A stretch of DNA of 64,000 bases from Puniceicoccaceae bacterium 5H (GTDB lineage Bacteria > Verrucomicrobiota > Verrucomicrobiia > Opitutales > Oceanipulchritudinaceae), in contig WOUP01000001.1 in NCBI GenBank assembly GCA_009772895.1, forward strand, positions 248,001-312,000. Direction: 5' to 3'. The notes below the pieces were generated by a model. That model did no database searches, had not been told where the DNA came from, and worked only from the letters and a program-made list of their open reading frames with translations. Below are positions 20,880-30,642 of this stretch, one piece after another (the stretch's first letter is position 1; each line of letters begins with the position of its first letter). A program made the translations under genes and the position numbers.

Positions 20880-21746
20880 CTAGAAGGGGCGGACGATCGG
20901 GTAAAGGAACCACAGCAGATAGGCGGCCATGCCGGAGGCGGCCAGCAGGGCCGCGCGCTTGATCCGGGCCGGGCGCACGCGGGGCTGGCGCGAGAGCAGG
21001 CTGATGAACGGCCAGGCGACCCCGCAGATGGCGACGTAGACAATCAACAGCGACCACGGCAGGTGACTGCGTTCAACATACAGTTGGGCCTCCACGGGCA
21101 GGTCGCCCATCCAGATGATGACGAGTTCGGCGATGGCAAGATAGGCGCTGACAATGGTCGAAGCCTGAATCAGACTGCCGATCTGGCGGCGGGCCTTCTC
21201 GGGAGCTTCTCCCAGCTTGGTCGCCAGCGTCGCACTGCAGAGGGCGAAAAGCACCGACAGCAGGATGTAGGTGAAGGGGAAGCCAGTGGAGAACCACTCG
21301 GCGTCGCGCAACATCACCCAGTCCACCGCAATGAAGAACATCGTAAGCGTCATGCCGACGATCGCCGGCGCCGCCCATGGCTGACCGCGCTCGCCGCCAC
21401 GCTTGCCGAGGAACAGCCCGGCCACCGCAAAAACGACCAGGTAAAAGACGTTGCGCCCGATAAAGAACGGCCAGTTCAGGAACGCCTCCCGCTGGTGCGC
21501 CAGTTCCTCCAGGTGCTTGGTCGGCGGTTCCGGCCAATAAGCGATATATTGAAAGAGCAAGAGCAGCACGAGGAATCCCAGACAGGGTACCCACCACAGG
21601 CTCACATGTCGGCGCAGGGCCGGGCGCAGGTATTCCATCCAGCTCCCGCCGGTCAGTGGATAGAGCAATAGCAGATAGACGGACCCGGCCACGAGCGACA
21701 AGCTCAGCAGCACGAAATACCAGAAGAATTGGACGAGGATGGTCAT
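20880..21746 (-). CDS. actF: Alternative Complex III integral membrane subunit ActF-like
   Basis: Polytopic membrane protein; WWVPCLGFLVLLLLFQYIAYWPEPPTKHLEELAHQR; position after actE. Confidence 0.75.
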   Translation of the reverse strand: MTILVQFFWYFVLLSLSLVAGSVYLLLLYPLTGGSWMEYLRPALRRHVSLWWVPCLGFLVLLLLFQYIAYWPEPPTKHLEELAHQREAFLNWPFFIGRNVFYLVVFAVAGLFLGKRGGERGQPWAAPAIVGMTLTMFFIAVDWVMLRDAEWFSTGFPFTYILLSVLFALCSATLATKLGEAPEKARRQIGSLIQASTIVSAYLAIAELVIIWMGDLPVEAQLYVERSHLPWSLLIVYVAICGVAWPFISLLSRQPRVRPARIKRAALLAASGMAAYLLWFLYPIVRPF

Positions 21747-22303
21747 GGCGCGGCTACCTCCTCGGTTTGCGGATCCTGGCTGAGTTGCAGGGCGCGGATG
21801 AACGTGACGATCTGCCAGCGTTCCTCGGGCGAAACACGTCCTGAGTAAGGCAGCATCGCCCCGTAGCCCCGCGTAATGACATCAAAGATATAGCCGTCGG
21901 GCACGGTGCGCAGACGGTCGGTGTGGTAATTCGGGGCTTGCGGGAAGCCGCGACGCACGACGATGCCATCTCCGTAGCCGGCAGGGCCGTGGCACACCAC
22001 ACAGTGGATGTGATACAGCTCTTCGCCGCGTTCCAGAGTCTCCGCGTCGACCTCGATAGGGACTGCATCCAGATAGCTGCCGTCTTCGTCTTTGCCGGTC
22101 ACGAACGGCCGGTCTCCCCACGGCCCGTTGTTTGGAATCGTGCCTTCGGGCGGCGGTTGTGCACCCACGTTGTGCGGCAAGTCGACGGCACGCTCGTATT
22201 CCTCGACCTTTTGCTGATCGGCCATGTTGTCGCCGCAGGCCGTCAACGCGAGGCCGAGCAGGCAGGCGAGCACGAGACTGGAGCTGAAGCGGATCAGTCC
22301 CAT
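21743..22303 (-). CDS. actE: Alternative Complex III monoheme cytochrome c lipoprotein ActE-like
   Basis: Lipobox LALTAC; heme motif CVVCH; start (ATG at 22303) overlaps the actD stop. Confidence 0.8.
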   Translation of the reverse strand: MGLIRFSSSLVLACLLGLALTACGDNMADQQKVEEYERAVDLPHNVGAQPPPEGTIPNNGPWGDRPFVTGKDEDGSYLDAVPIEVDAETLERGEELYHIHCVVCHGPAGYGDGIVVRRGFPQAPNYHTDRLRTVPDGYIFDVITRGYGAMLPYSGRVSPEERWQIVTFIRALQLSQDPQTEEVAAP

Positions 22304-22845
22304 AGTCGCACCTCCGTTTCTTCGGCCCCGGCCTGCTTGAGATCGGCCTCCTTGGCTATGAGGTCGGCCGCCTTCATTTCGGGATCGATGGGCACGAGCA
22401 TCAGCACATAGCGGTCTTGTGTGCCGCGCGTGATAATGGCGGATTCGAGCTCGCGCAGGTAGAGCCTTGGGCGCAACCGGATGAGCCAGGATACAAGCCC
22501 CGTGATCGCCGCTGTCAGCACGCCCAGCTCGAACGTAATCGGAATGAACGCCGGCCAGCTGTGCAACGGTCGTCCTCCGACGTTGAGCGGGTAGGTGATG
22601 GCCATGGCGTAGACCTGCATCAGATAGCCGCCGGTGGCACCGCAGATAAAGGCCCAGAAAATGATGCGTGGGATCGGGCTCGGGCGATAAGCCGTCAGGG
22701 CGTCGAGCGACTCGAGCGGGTGAGGCGTCACGGTCTGGGCCGACCAATGCTGGTTGTCGGTCACGTAGCCTTTGACGACCGCCTCGAACTGCTCGACATC
22801 CTTGAACGACGCCACGACGGCCTTGCCTGGAATCGGAGCACGCAT
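22294..22845 (-). CDS. actD: Alternative Complex III subunit ActD-like (DUF3341)
   Basis: VVASFKDVEQFEAVVKGYVTDN...PHPLESLDAL..., two central TM segments; operon position. Confidence 0.82.
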   Translation of the reverse strand: MRAPIPGKAVVASFKDVEQFEAVVKGYVTDNQHWSAQTVTPHPLESLDALTAYRPSPIPRIIFWAFICGATGGYLMQVYAMAITYPLNVGGRPLHSWPAFIPITFELGVLTAAITGLVSWLIRLRPRLYLRELESAIITRGTQDRYVLMLVPIDPEMKAADLIAKEADLKQAGAEETEVRLWD

Positions 22846-24230
22846 CAGGAGGCCTCCTTTCCGCGTTCCGCCCGTTCGTGCAGGATCTCACGGATCTCGT
22901 GCATCGAGACCATTGGGATGAGCCGCACAAAGAGCACCACCAGGAAGAAAAAGAAGCACAATGTACCCAGATACAGCGCCCAGTCCCAACCGGTGGCGTT
23001 GAAATCCTGCCAGGACGAGGTCAGGTAGTCGTGCCCCAGGCTGGTCACCACGATCAGGTAGCGCTCCATCCACATGCCGATATTCGCGACGCCCGCAAGA
23101 ATCCAGAGCAGCCAGGGGTTGGTGCGAATGCCGCGCCACCAAAGGGCCTGAATCGAAATGACGTTGCAGAAAATGACCGTCCAGAAAACGGGAGCGTAGT
23201 AGCCCGTCAGGCGGTCCATCAGTGTCTGCATCTCAAACGCATCCCCGCTGTACCACTCGAAGAAGACCTCGCTGACGTAGCCGAAGCCCACCATCATGCC
23301 CGTGGCGAGCATGACCTTGCCGATATTGTCGAGGTGGCGGGTCGTGATCATGCCCTCGAGCTTGAACAGCTTACGGATCGGGATTACCAGCGTGGCGACC
23401 ATCGCAAACCCGGAGAAAATCGCGCCTGCGACGAAGTAGGGCGGGAAGACAGTGCTGTGCCAGCCCGGCACGATGCTCACGGCGAAGTCGAGGCCCACGA
23501 TACTGTGCACCGAGATCACCAGTGGCGTCGCCAGCCCGGCTAGCATGAAGTAGAGCGCGCGGTAGTCTTTCCACTGCTGATCGCGGCCCAGCCAGCCCAG
23601 CGAGAAGAACGCGTAGATCTTTTTGCGCAGTCCCGGCTTTGTACGATCGCGCATCGTGGCGAGGTCGGGCACCAAGCCGAGATACCAGAAAATCAGCGAC
23701 ACCGTGCCGTAGGTCGAAACGGCAAAAAAGTCCCAGACCAGCGGACTACGGAATTGCGGCCATAGCCCCATCTCGTTCGGATAGGGGATGAGGTAGTAAA
23801 AGTATTGCGGCCGGCCCAGGTGCAAGAGCGGAAACAAGCCCGCGCACGCCACGGCAAACAAGGTCATGGCCTCCGTGAAGCGGTTGATCGAGTTGCGCCA
23901 ATCTTGTTGCAGTAAAAGCAGGATGGCCGAGATGAAGGTGCCGGCGTGGCCGATCCCGATCCACCAGACGAAATTGATGATGGCGAAGCCCCAAGCCACC
24001 GGGATCTGCAGGCCCCAGATGCCGACACCCTTGGCCAGCACCCACGTGATGGCCGTAAACATCATGAAAACGCCGCCTGCGGTCGCGAACAGGGCCAGCC
24101 ACCACCACCAGGCGCGCGCCCGGACGCGGGCTTCGTCGCCGACGCGCTGGTTGAGCAGCTCGGGACTCATCTCCGGGCCGAGCAGCTCATTCGGGCGGGT
24201 GGGTGCGTTTTCCTGCTTAGCGGTCTTCAT
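22845..24230 (-). CDS. actC: Alternative Complex III NrfD-like quinol-interacting subunit ActC
   Basis: 461 aa polytopic NrfD-like (WGLQIPVAWGFAIINFVWWIGIGHAGTFISAILLLL). Confidence 0.88.
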   Translation of the reverse strand: MKTAKQENAPTRPNELLGPEMSPELLNQRVGDEARVRARAWWWWLALFATAGGVFMMFTAITWVLAKGVGIWGLQIPVAWGFAIINFVWWIGIGHAGTFISAILLLLQQDWRNSINRFTEAMTLFAVACAGLFPLLHLGRPQYFYYLIPYPNEMGLWPQFRSPLVWDFFAVSTYGTVSLIFWYLGLVPDLATMRDRTKPGLRKKIYAFFSLGWLGRDQQWKDYRALYFMLAGLATPLVISVHSIVGLDFAVSIVPGWHSTVFPPYFVAGAIFSGFAMVATLVIPIRKLFKLEGMITTRHLDNIGKVMLATGMMVGFGYVSEVFFEWYSGDAFEMQTLMDRLTGYYAPVFWTVIFCNVISIQALWWRGIRTNPWLLWILAGVANIGMWMERYLIVVTSLGHDYLTSSWQDFNATGWDWALYLGTLCFFFFLVVLFVRLIPMVSMHEIREILHERAERGKEAS

Positions 24231-27042
24231 GAGGCGGGTTTTCCCAGCGGGGCAGATAGGTGGTGCGAGGGCGGGTATCGAGCTCGGCCAGGAGCTGGTA
24301 ATCCTCCTCGTGCGCCTTGCGCTGCGACACGTGATTCTCCGGTCGGCTGATGTCGCCGAAGACGATGGCCTCGGTCGGGCAGACCTGCTGACAGGCCGTC
24401 ACGATCTCGCCGTCACGGATCTCGCGATTCTGATTGCGCGCATCGATACGGGCGCGGCTGATGCGCTGGACGCAGTAGGTGCACTTTTCCATCACGCCGC
24501 GCTCACGCACAGTCACCTCGGGGTTGAACTGGAGGTTGCGCGGGTGCTCCTTCGGCGGACGATAATCGAGAAAATTGAAGCGGCGGACCTTGTACGGGCA
24601 GTTGTTGGAGCAATAGCGCGTGCCGATGCAGCGGTTGTAGACCATCGCATTCAGCCCTTCGCTGTCGTGCAGCGTAGCGCCTACGGGACAGACGACTTCG
24701 CACGGTGCCTTCTCGCACTGCATGCACGGCACGGGCTGGTGCAGGATACGCGTGTGCCCGGATTCCTCCGAAAAATATCGGTCGATACGGATCCAGAGCA
24801 TCTCCCGGCCAACAGCCACCTGCTCCTTGCCCACCACGGGGATGTTGTTCTCGGCCTGACAGGCCGTGACGCAGGCTCCGCAGCCGATGCACGAGCTCAA
24901 GTCGATCGACATGCCCCATTTGTAGGGCGCGTCGCCCATCGGCGGTTTGGGCGGCTCCGGCATGAAACTCGTCTCCTCCGGCGGGCGGTGTTCCTCGCGC
25001 TCCGGCGCAGGCTCGCCCGTTTTGCGCACGCGGGCAAAGTCGTGCCCGTCCATCACCTGATGGTGCTGCGTGGTGACCAAGTCGTAGTGTTCGCCGGTCT
25101 TTTCCAGCGAGACTGCCGGCCAGAACCAGCGGGCGCCAAAGCCCTCAAGCGCATAGCCGGTGGCGTGACCGTCGTGCATCTGGGCGGTCGGGCGACCATA
25201 GCCCATAAACGCGACCATCGTTCCCGGGTCCATGGCCCGCATCGGGTAGACCGGCAGCTGGATACGGCGATCGCCCGAAGAGAGCTCCACCACGTCGCCT
25301 TGTTCCAGCCCGTGCTCCTGTGCAGTTTCAATCGAAAGCCAGAGCGCCTGGTCCCAAACCAGCATGCTCATCGGTTTGGGCAATTCCTGGAGCCACGCGT
25401 TACGCGCCCCGCGACCGTCCTCGATGTGCGGGTCGAGGCGCACCAGCAGCTGTAGCCTCCCAGTGCCTGAAGGTGTCGATGTTTCCCGGCTGACAGCAGG
25501 TGCGGGGTTCCCCTGAAAGTCACTGGCGACCTCAGGAAACACGCCCTTCTGCAGGCCCTCGGACCACCATTTTTCGAAGCGGCTCGAGACGCGCTGTTGC
25601 CAATGGCGGCGCACCAGATTGTAGGCAGGCTGCGGGTCCGAGGGTTGCGCGAGGCGATGCAGGATCTCGAGGCGGGCGCGACTCTGATACATCGGCCGGA
25701 TGAGTGGCTGCACGGGGCTGAGTTCGCCCGTAAAGCTGCGCAGGTCACCCCATTCTTCGAGGAAGTGGTGTACCGGCAGCTTCCAGGTGCACTGGCGCGC
25801 TGTCTCGTGCGCCTCCAGGGCAAAGCAAGCCGACCACTTGGCCTTGGCGATGGCGTCGACCAGTAAATCGCCGAAATAGAAGCCCGGATTGGCGTCCAGA
25901 CAGAGCAACGCCTCGACTTCGCCCGCCTCGAGTGCGTCGGCGAGTTCCTGGGATGTCGCGCGTTGCTCGGCCAGCACCGCATCGGTCTGCGGCGGCGGGG
26001 TATGTTGCACCCACGTCGTGCCTTCGTTTCCGAGTTGCCGATTCAGTTGCTGCACTTTGTCCTGCAGGACGGGGCTCAAATAGCTGCCACCGATCACCAA
26101 GGCCCGGGCCCCCGCGGATTGGAGATCACGACGGGTTTGTTCGACCCATTGGCGCTCGGTCTTGGAAAGGTCGCCAGTCCCCCCGCCCAAGAGGCCATCC
26201 ATCACCGACTCCCAGCGTCCGGGTGCAGAGACGCAGGCGGTATCGGCCTGCGCGTTGGTGACGTTCGGGGCGGCGTGCAGGCTGTAGAAGCGGTTGACGT
26301 CGACACCTTCCTGCCAGCCGCGTCGCCGCTGCGCGTAAGCGCGGGCGTAGCGCAGACTCTCGGGATGCTCGGTCAGGAAATCCGGATCGATTCCCACGAT
26401 GATGTCCGCTTGTTCGAGCCGGTAGTCGGTCTGGGGCAGGCTCAGGCGCGTGTATGGAGCCTCCAGCATCACCCGCATCTGTGGGAAGCGCTGCGCGAGT
26501 TGCTGCCACGCTGCCAGTTCAGACGGGGAGCTGTTGGGCTCGGCCACCACCCATAATCCGCGTCCCTGGTGTGCCTGGAGCCGCTGAAACTGCTCGAGCC
26601 AGGCCGCGTCGAAGGCATTCCAGCTGGAGGTGTGATTGTTCTGGTGAGGCGCCCGCAGGCGCTGCCCATCGTAAAGGCCGAGCAGACTGGCCTGCATGAC
26701 CGCATCAGTCGCGCCCTGGCTGGAAGCATGATCCGGGTTGCCCTCAACCTTTACCGGACGGCCTTCACGACTTTCGACCAGGATACCGCGCCCGTAGCCT
26801 CGCCAGTTGTGCGTGGTGGCGTAGAAATTTGGGTTCCCCGGCACAACTTGCTCGGGCTGCTTCACATATGGCAGGATCTCTTCGCGCGGCTTTTTGAAGC
26901 ACCCGCTCATACTGGCCAGCGTGAGCCCCGCACCGGCGACTTGCAGGAATTTGCGACGGCTCAGCTGCGACGGCCATACCGCAGCCTGCTCCGGAAACTC
27001 ATCGGAACGACGGGGCGAAGGTATGTTGCCTGGGTCGGACAT
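24217..27042 (-). CDS. actB: Alternative Complex III Fe-S / molybdopterin-oxidoreductase-like subunit ActB
   Basis: Twin-arginine-like SRRKFLQVAGAGLTLASMSGC; degenerate Mo-bisPGD domain; Fe-S motifs CIGCGACVTAC, CMQCEKAPCEVVCP, CSNNCP, CTYC, CQQVCP. Start overlaps actA stop (ATGA). Confidence 0.9.
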   Translation of the reverse strand: MSDPGNIPSPRRSDEFPEQAAVWPSQLSRRKFLQVAGAGLTLASMSGCFKKPREEILPYVKQPEQVVPGNPNFYATTHNWRGYGRGILVESREGRPVKVEGNPDHASSQGATDAVMQASLLGLYDGQRLRAPHQNNHTSSWNAFDAAWLEQFQRLQAHQGRGLWVVAEPNSSPSELAAWQQLAQRFPQMRVMLEAPYTRLSLPQTDYRLEQADIIVGIDPDFLTEHPESLRYARAYAQRRRGWQEGVDVNRFYSLHAAPNVTNAQADTACVSAPGRWESVMDGLLGGGTGDLSKTERQWVEQTRRDLQSAGARALVIGGSYLSPVLQDKVQQLNRQLGNEGTTWVQHTPPPQTDAVLAEQRATSQELADALEAGEVEALLCLDANPGFYFGDLLVDAIAKAKWSACFALEAHETARQCTWKLPVHHFLEEWGDLRSFTGELSPVQPLIRPMYQSRARLEILHRLAQPSDPQPAYNLVRRHWQQRVSSRFEKWWSEGLQKGVFPEVASDFQGNPAPAVSRETSTPSGTGRLQLLVRLDPHIEDGRGARNAWLQELPKPMSMLVWDQALWLSIETAQEHGLEQGDVVELSSGDRRIQLPVYPMRAMDPGTMVAFMGYGRPTAQMHDGHATGYALEGFGARWFWPAVSLEKTGEHYDLVTTQHHQVMDGHDFARVRKTGEPAPEREEHRPPEETSFMPEPPKPPMGDAPYKWGMSIDLSSCIGCGACVTACQAENNIPVVGKEQVAVGREMLWIRIDRYFSEESGHTRILHQPVPCMQCEKAPCEVVCPVGATLHDSEGLNAMVYNRCIGTRYCSNNCPYKVRRFNFLDYRPPKEHPRNLQFNPEVTVRERGVMEKCTYCVQRISRARIDARNQNREIRDGEIVTACQQVCPTEAIVFGDISRPENHVSQRKAHEEDYQLLAELDTRPRTTYLPRWENPPHEDR

Positions 27043-27779
27043 CAGCGGTGGCAGGTTGTGCAGTCGGTCAGGTTGTAATTGTTCACTTCGCGGCCCATTT
27101 GCTCGCTCATCGCCTCGGTGTGTGCGCGCTTCCATTTTTCCGCATCGAAGGGAGACGACTTGAGGATCTCTACGTGCTCGGCGTTCGCCAACGGATCGGC
27201 CTGACGCCGCACATTGACGACGTCGCCCTCCGGTACCAGTCGAGGCTCGGGATTACGGTGACATTCGATACACCACAACATAGTGATGTCCTTGGTCTTC
27301 GAGACGGTCACCATGTCTTCCACGTCGCCGTGACACGAGCGGCAGGAGACGCCGTTGTTGACGTGCACCGAATGGTCGAAGTAAACGAAGTCTCCCAGGT
27401 CGTGCACGCGATTCCACGGCACGGGCTGCTGGTGGCGCAAGCTGTCCCAGACGGGCTGGAGCAGGGGACTCTCGCGGAAGAGCTGGCTATGACAGGTCAG
27501 GCACGTTTCCGTGCTGGGCATACCCGCAAAAGAAGATTTTTCGACCGTCGTGTGGCAGAAGCGGCAGTCGATCCCCAGTTCGCCACTGTGGTGACGATGG
27601 CTGAAGATGACCGGCTGCTCCTGGTTCACGCCAAACTCGTCGTAACCGTCACGATTGCCGAAGACATAGACGGCCAACGTGAGGCCGAGCACGACGGCCA
27701 GACAGAAAACGGCCCCCCCACGCAACCAGACATCGGCGGAAGGCCCAAAAGCTTGCGGCTGTTTCTTGGGGGGCGCCAC
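27042..27779 (-). CDS. actA: Alternative Complex III pentaheme cytochrome c ActA
   Basis: Five CxxCH motifs (CRFCH, CLTCH, CRSCH, CIECH, CTTCH) with N-terminal signal-anchor. Confidence 0.88.
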   Translation of the reverse strand: MAPPKKQPQAFGPSADVWLRGGAVFCLAVVLGLTLAVYVFGNRDGYDEFGVNQEQPVIFSHRHHSGELGIDCRFCHTTVEKSSFAGMPSTETCLTCHSQLFRESPLLQPVWDSLRHQQPVPWNRVHDLGDFVYFDHSVHVNNGVSCRSCHGDVEDMVTVSKTKDITMLWCIECHRNPEPRLVPEGDVVNVRRQADPLANAEHVEILKSSPFDAEKWKRAHTEAMSEQMGREVNNYNLTDCTTCHR

Positions 27780-27788
27780 AAGGATGGT

Positions 27789-28001
27789 TTAGCGTTGCCC
27801 TTCTTCCCGATACCACGCGTCGACTTCGTGTTGGACCTGCTCTGGTGTGAAGTCGTAGCGCTCTTGGAGTCGTGCCTTCAGGCGGTCGACATCGCCCCCG
27901 ATGCTGCGCAGGTCGTCCTCCGTCAATTGCGGCCATTTACGGGTGAGCGCATTCGCATAGGGGAGCCAGTGTTCTTTGAGGATGTCGGTATCAGTACTCA
28001 T
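27789..28001 (-). CDS. CsbD-like general stress protein
   Basis: 70 aa; WPQLTEDDLRSIGGDVDRLKARLQERYDFTPEQVQHEVDAWY matches the CsbD family pattern; 9 bp from actA. Confidence 0.75.
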   Translation of the reverse strand: MSTDTDILKEHWLPYANALTRKWPQLTEDDLRSIGGDVDRLKARLQERYDFTPEQVQHEVDAWYREEGQR

Positions 28002-28156
28002 GGCCGCTTTTGCTGCCTAGACTGTACCAATCTGCTCAAACGGGGGTTGCTGCTGCTGTTCTTCCCTCCAACGCGGGATCGAGGCCCTTTTACAGGAATT
28101 TCATTTTTGCAGCCTGCCTTCTGTTATCGAGCCGTTTCATGCAGGCTGCAGAATTT

Positions 28157-29221
28157 CTAATGAGGTTCGCCCTGTCCGGGGATTTTCGCGTTCTCGTCGT
28201 GGAGCAGGTCGCGCTGATAGAGCATGCGGTAGGAGACGAGCAGGATGACGGTCAAAGGCGTACCCAGGATCAGGCCCAAGGGACCGAAGACCATGCCCAT
28301 GACTACCGTCCCGAGTAACGTCAGAACCGGTGGCATTTGCACGTTCTGCTTCTGGACCATCGGGGTAATGAAGTTGCCTTCGAGCACCTGCACGACGATG
28401 TAGAGCGCCATGACCTTGATCGCCATGGTCTGGCTCGTCGACAGGGCGATCAGCACGGCAGGAATCGCCCATAGCACCGGACCGACGTTGGGGATAAACT
28501 GAAACAGCCCAGCTAGCGGCCCGAGGACCCACGCGAAGGGCGCCCCCACGATCAACATGCCGATCGTAACCAGCGTGCCGATGATCAACATGGCAAAGCC
28601 CTGGGCGATCAGCCAATGCCACAGGGCACGACCGCAAGCCAGTAACAGTTGCCGCCCCTTTTCGCGATAACCGAGGGGCAGGATGCTCAACAGTCCCCGG
28701 CAGTAGGCCTGCGGATCGTAGGCTAGAAAGATGCCCACAAACAGGGCCAGGGCCAAGGCAGTGATGGCTTCGGCCGAACGCGTGGCCGGCCCGATGATAC
28801 GGCTCAGCAGGCCATCGCCTCCGCTGCCATTCATCCCGCCGCTCAGGAACATACGTCCCCAGGTGGTACTGCGCGCGTTTTCCAGGATGGTCGGCATCTT
28901 GTCGAAGAGCCGCTGCCCTTCGGACACCACCATCGGCAATACGAGCATGGCAATGCCCACGATAAGCAGAAACATGCAGCCGGTGGCGACGTAGAGGCAG
29001 GTGCAGTAGGTCCACCGCGTCCGCTCCTTCAGCATGTAGGAAAAGCCGCCCAGCACGACCGCGATGATTATACCGGCAAAGAAAATCAGAAACGCTTCCG
29101 CACTTTTCCAGAGAAACAGGGCGAGGCCGATCAGCGCGAGCGCGATCAGCATGCGCTTCTCGAACTGGACGAGGGGGCGATCGTGTTGGGAGAGGTTTTC
29201 TTGCAGTTCTGGTTGAGACAT
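28157..29221 (-). CDS. AI-2E family transporter / permease
   Basis: 354 aa; polytopic; LIAQGFAMLIIGTLVTIGMLIVGAPFAWVLGPLAGLFQFIPNVGPVLWAIPAVLIAL typical of the family. Confidence 0.85.
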   Translation of the reverse strand: MSQPELQENLSQHDRPLVQFEKRMLIALALIGLALFLWKSAEAFLIFFAGIIIAVVLGGFSYMLKERTRWTYCTCLYVATGCMFLLIVGIAMLVLPMVVSEGQRLFDKMPTILENARSTTWGRMFLSGGMNGSGGDGLLSRIIGPATRSAEAITALALALFVGIFLAYDPQAYCRGLLSILPLGYREKGRQLLLACGRALWHWLIAQGFAMLIIGTLVTIGMLIVGAPFAWVLGPLAGLFQFIPNVGPVLWAIPAVLIALSTSQTMAIKVMALYIVVQVLEGNFITPMVQKQNVQMPPVLTLLGTVVMGMVFGPLGLILGTPLTVILLVSYRMLYQRDLLHDENAKIPGQGEPH

Positions 29222-30475
29222 TTAGGGCTGTGTTGCTTGGCCTCGCTGGCGCAGCGTTTTGCCCAGCCAGCGGGCGAAAGGGGTTGAAGTGAGGCCGTGG
29301 AGGATCACCGAGATGACAATGGCCATACTGATATGGGGCCACAGATCGCTGCGCCCGAGGTGCTTCTCAGCATACATCACATAATAGAGCGCCGCTATTC
29401 CGAGGGGGCCAAACCAGGCGAGAAACGACATCTCGGGCAAGTTGATGTTACGCCGCAGCAAGCGGTTGAGTGCAAAGATCGCCACCGCACGGCGACCGAT
29501 GATCACGGTCAACCAGATCAGCGCAACCGGCCATCCCAGGTGCTGCCATTCGGCCAGAGGGATGAACAGGCCGACCAGCATGAAGATCGTGATAGTAAAG
29601 AACTTGTTGATCGCTTCCTGGATCTCTTCCTGGTGCTCCTGATGTTTGTCGTCGATAAACTGATCGAACACTGCTCCGGCGACAAAGGCCGCCAGAATAC
29701 CATCGGCTCCCAACAGCTTGACCAGTGTCATGACGACGACCGGTAGCGCCAGCGTGAAGCCAAGATAGGAAGTATGCCGAATCAAGCCGTGCTCGCTGAC
29801 AAAACTCAGAATCATCGCCGCCAGCCAGCCGAGCAGCGCCCCCACGACAGCGGCCAGACCGATCTCTTTGAGCAAGCCGATGAGCAGCCAGTGCTCGACG
29901 GTGGCCCACTCGGCCCCGCGGTTGAGCACATACACGGGCAGAATCACGAACAGAAACCCCAGGCCGTCATTCGAGCCGGATTCCGCCGAAATACCCTGTT
30001 GTTCCCAGGTGGGGATTTCCTTGTCCGCAATAGTGCCGGTCACGACAGGAGTCGAGACAATGGGGTCGGTGGGGGTGACAATCGCCGCCAGCAGCGCCGC
30101 GACCCAAAAGTCAAACCCACTCAAGCCCCAGAAGATCAAGGTACCACTGGCCCACATCAAGGGCATGCCCAGCAGGATCACCATCAGAAAAAAGCGGATT
30201 TCCTTGCGCCAGTAGTATTTGGGCAGACGCAGTGCAATGCCCATGAGGCCGATCGCAAGCGTCATGCGCGCCCCTTCTTCCAACATCAGGTGCTCGGCAT
30301 GATGCCCCGGACTGGAGATAAGCCCCAGAACCTGAGGCCCGATGACAAAGCCCGTCACGAGGGAGAGCAGCGGGACCGGCAGGCAATACTGCTGCAGCAA
30401 CCCGGAAAACGTAATATAGGTCAGGGACGCTACCGAAAAGATGAAGACGATCAGGTTGATGGTTTCCCCGCTCAT
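29222..30475 (-). CDS. Cation:proton antiporter (CPA1/NhaP-like)
   Basis: Polytopic; AALLAAIVTPTDPIVSTPVVTG and ESGSNDGLGFLFV motifs; start at MSGETINLIVF. Confidence 0.85.
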   Translation of the reverse strand: MSGETINLIVFIFSVASLTYITFSGLLQQYCLPVPLLSLVTGFVIGPQVLGLISSPGHHAEHLMLEEGARMTLAIGLMGIALRLPKYYWRKEIRFFLMVILLGMPLMWASGTLIFWGLSGFDFWVAALLAAIVTPTDPIVSTPVVTGTIADKEIPTWEQQGISAESGSNDGLGFLFVILPVYVLNRGAEWATVEHWLLIGLLKEIGLAAVVGALLGWLAAMILSFVSEHGLIRHTSYLGFTLALPVVVMTLVKLLGADGILAAFVAGAVFDQFIDDKHQEHQEEIQEAINKFFTITIFMLVGLFIPLAEWQHLGWPVALIWLTVIIGRRAVAIFALNRLLRRNINLPEMSFLAWFGPLGIAALYYVMYAEKHLGRSDLWPHISMAIVISVILHGLTSTPFARWLGKTLRQRGQATQP

Positions 30476-30642
30476 GTGCCGCCACCTTCTGCACCTCACG
30501 TGCCATGATGGAAGGAGGAGGGCGCGTTACACCGAGTAACGAAAGCGCCGTGCAATCTGAAGCGTGAACGAACGGTAAAAAAGGCATCCTGTGAGACGGT
30601 GCGGGCACTTGATCGGCGGGAATCTTGCGGCATTGTTCCCTC

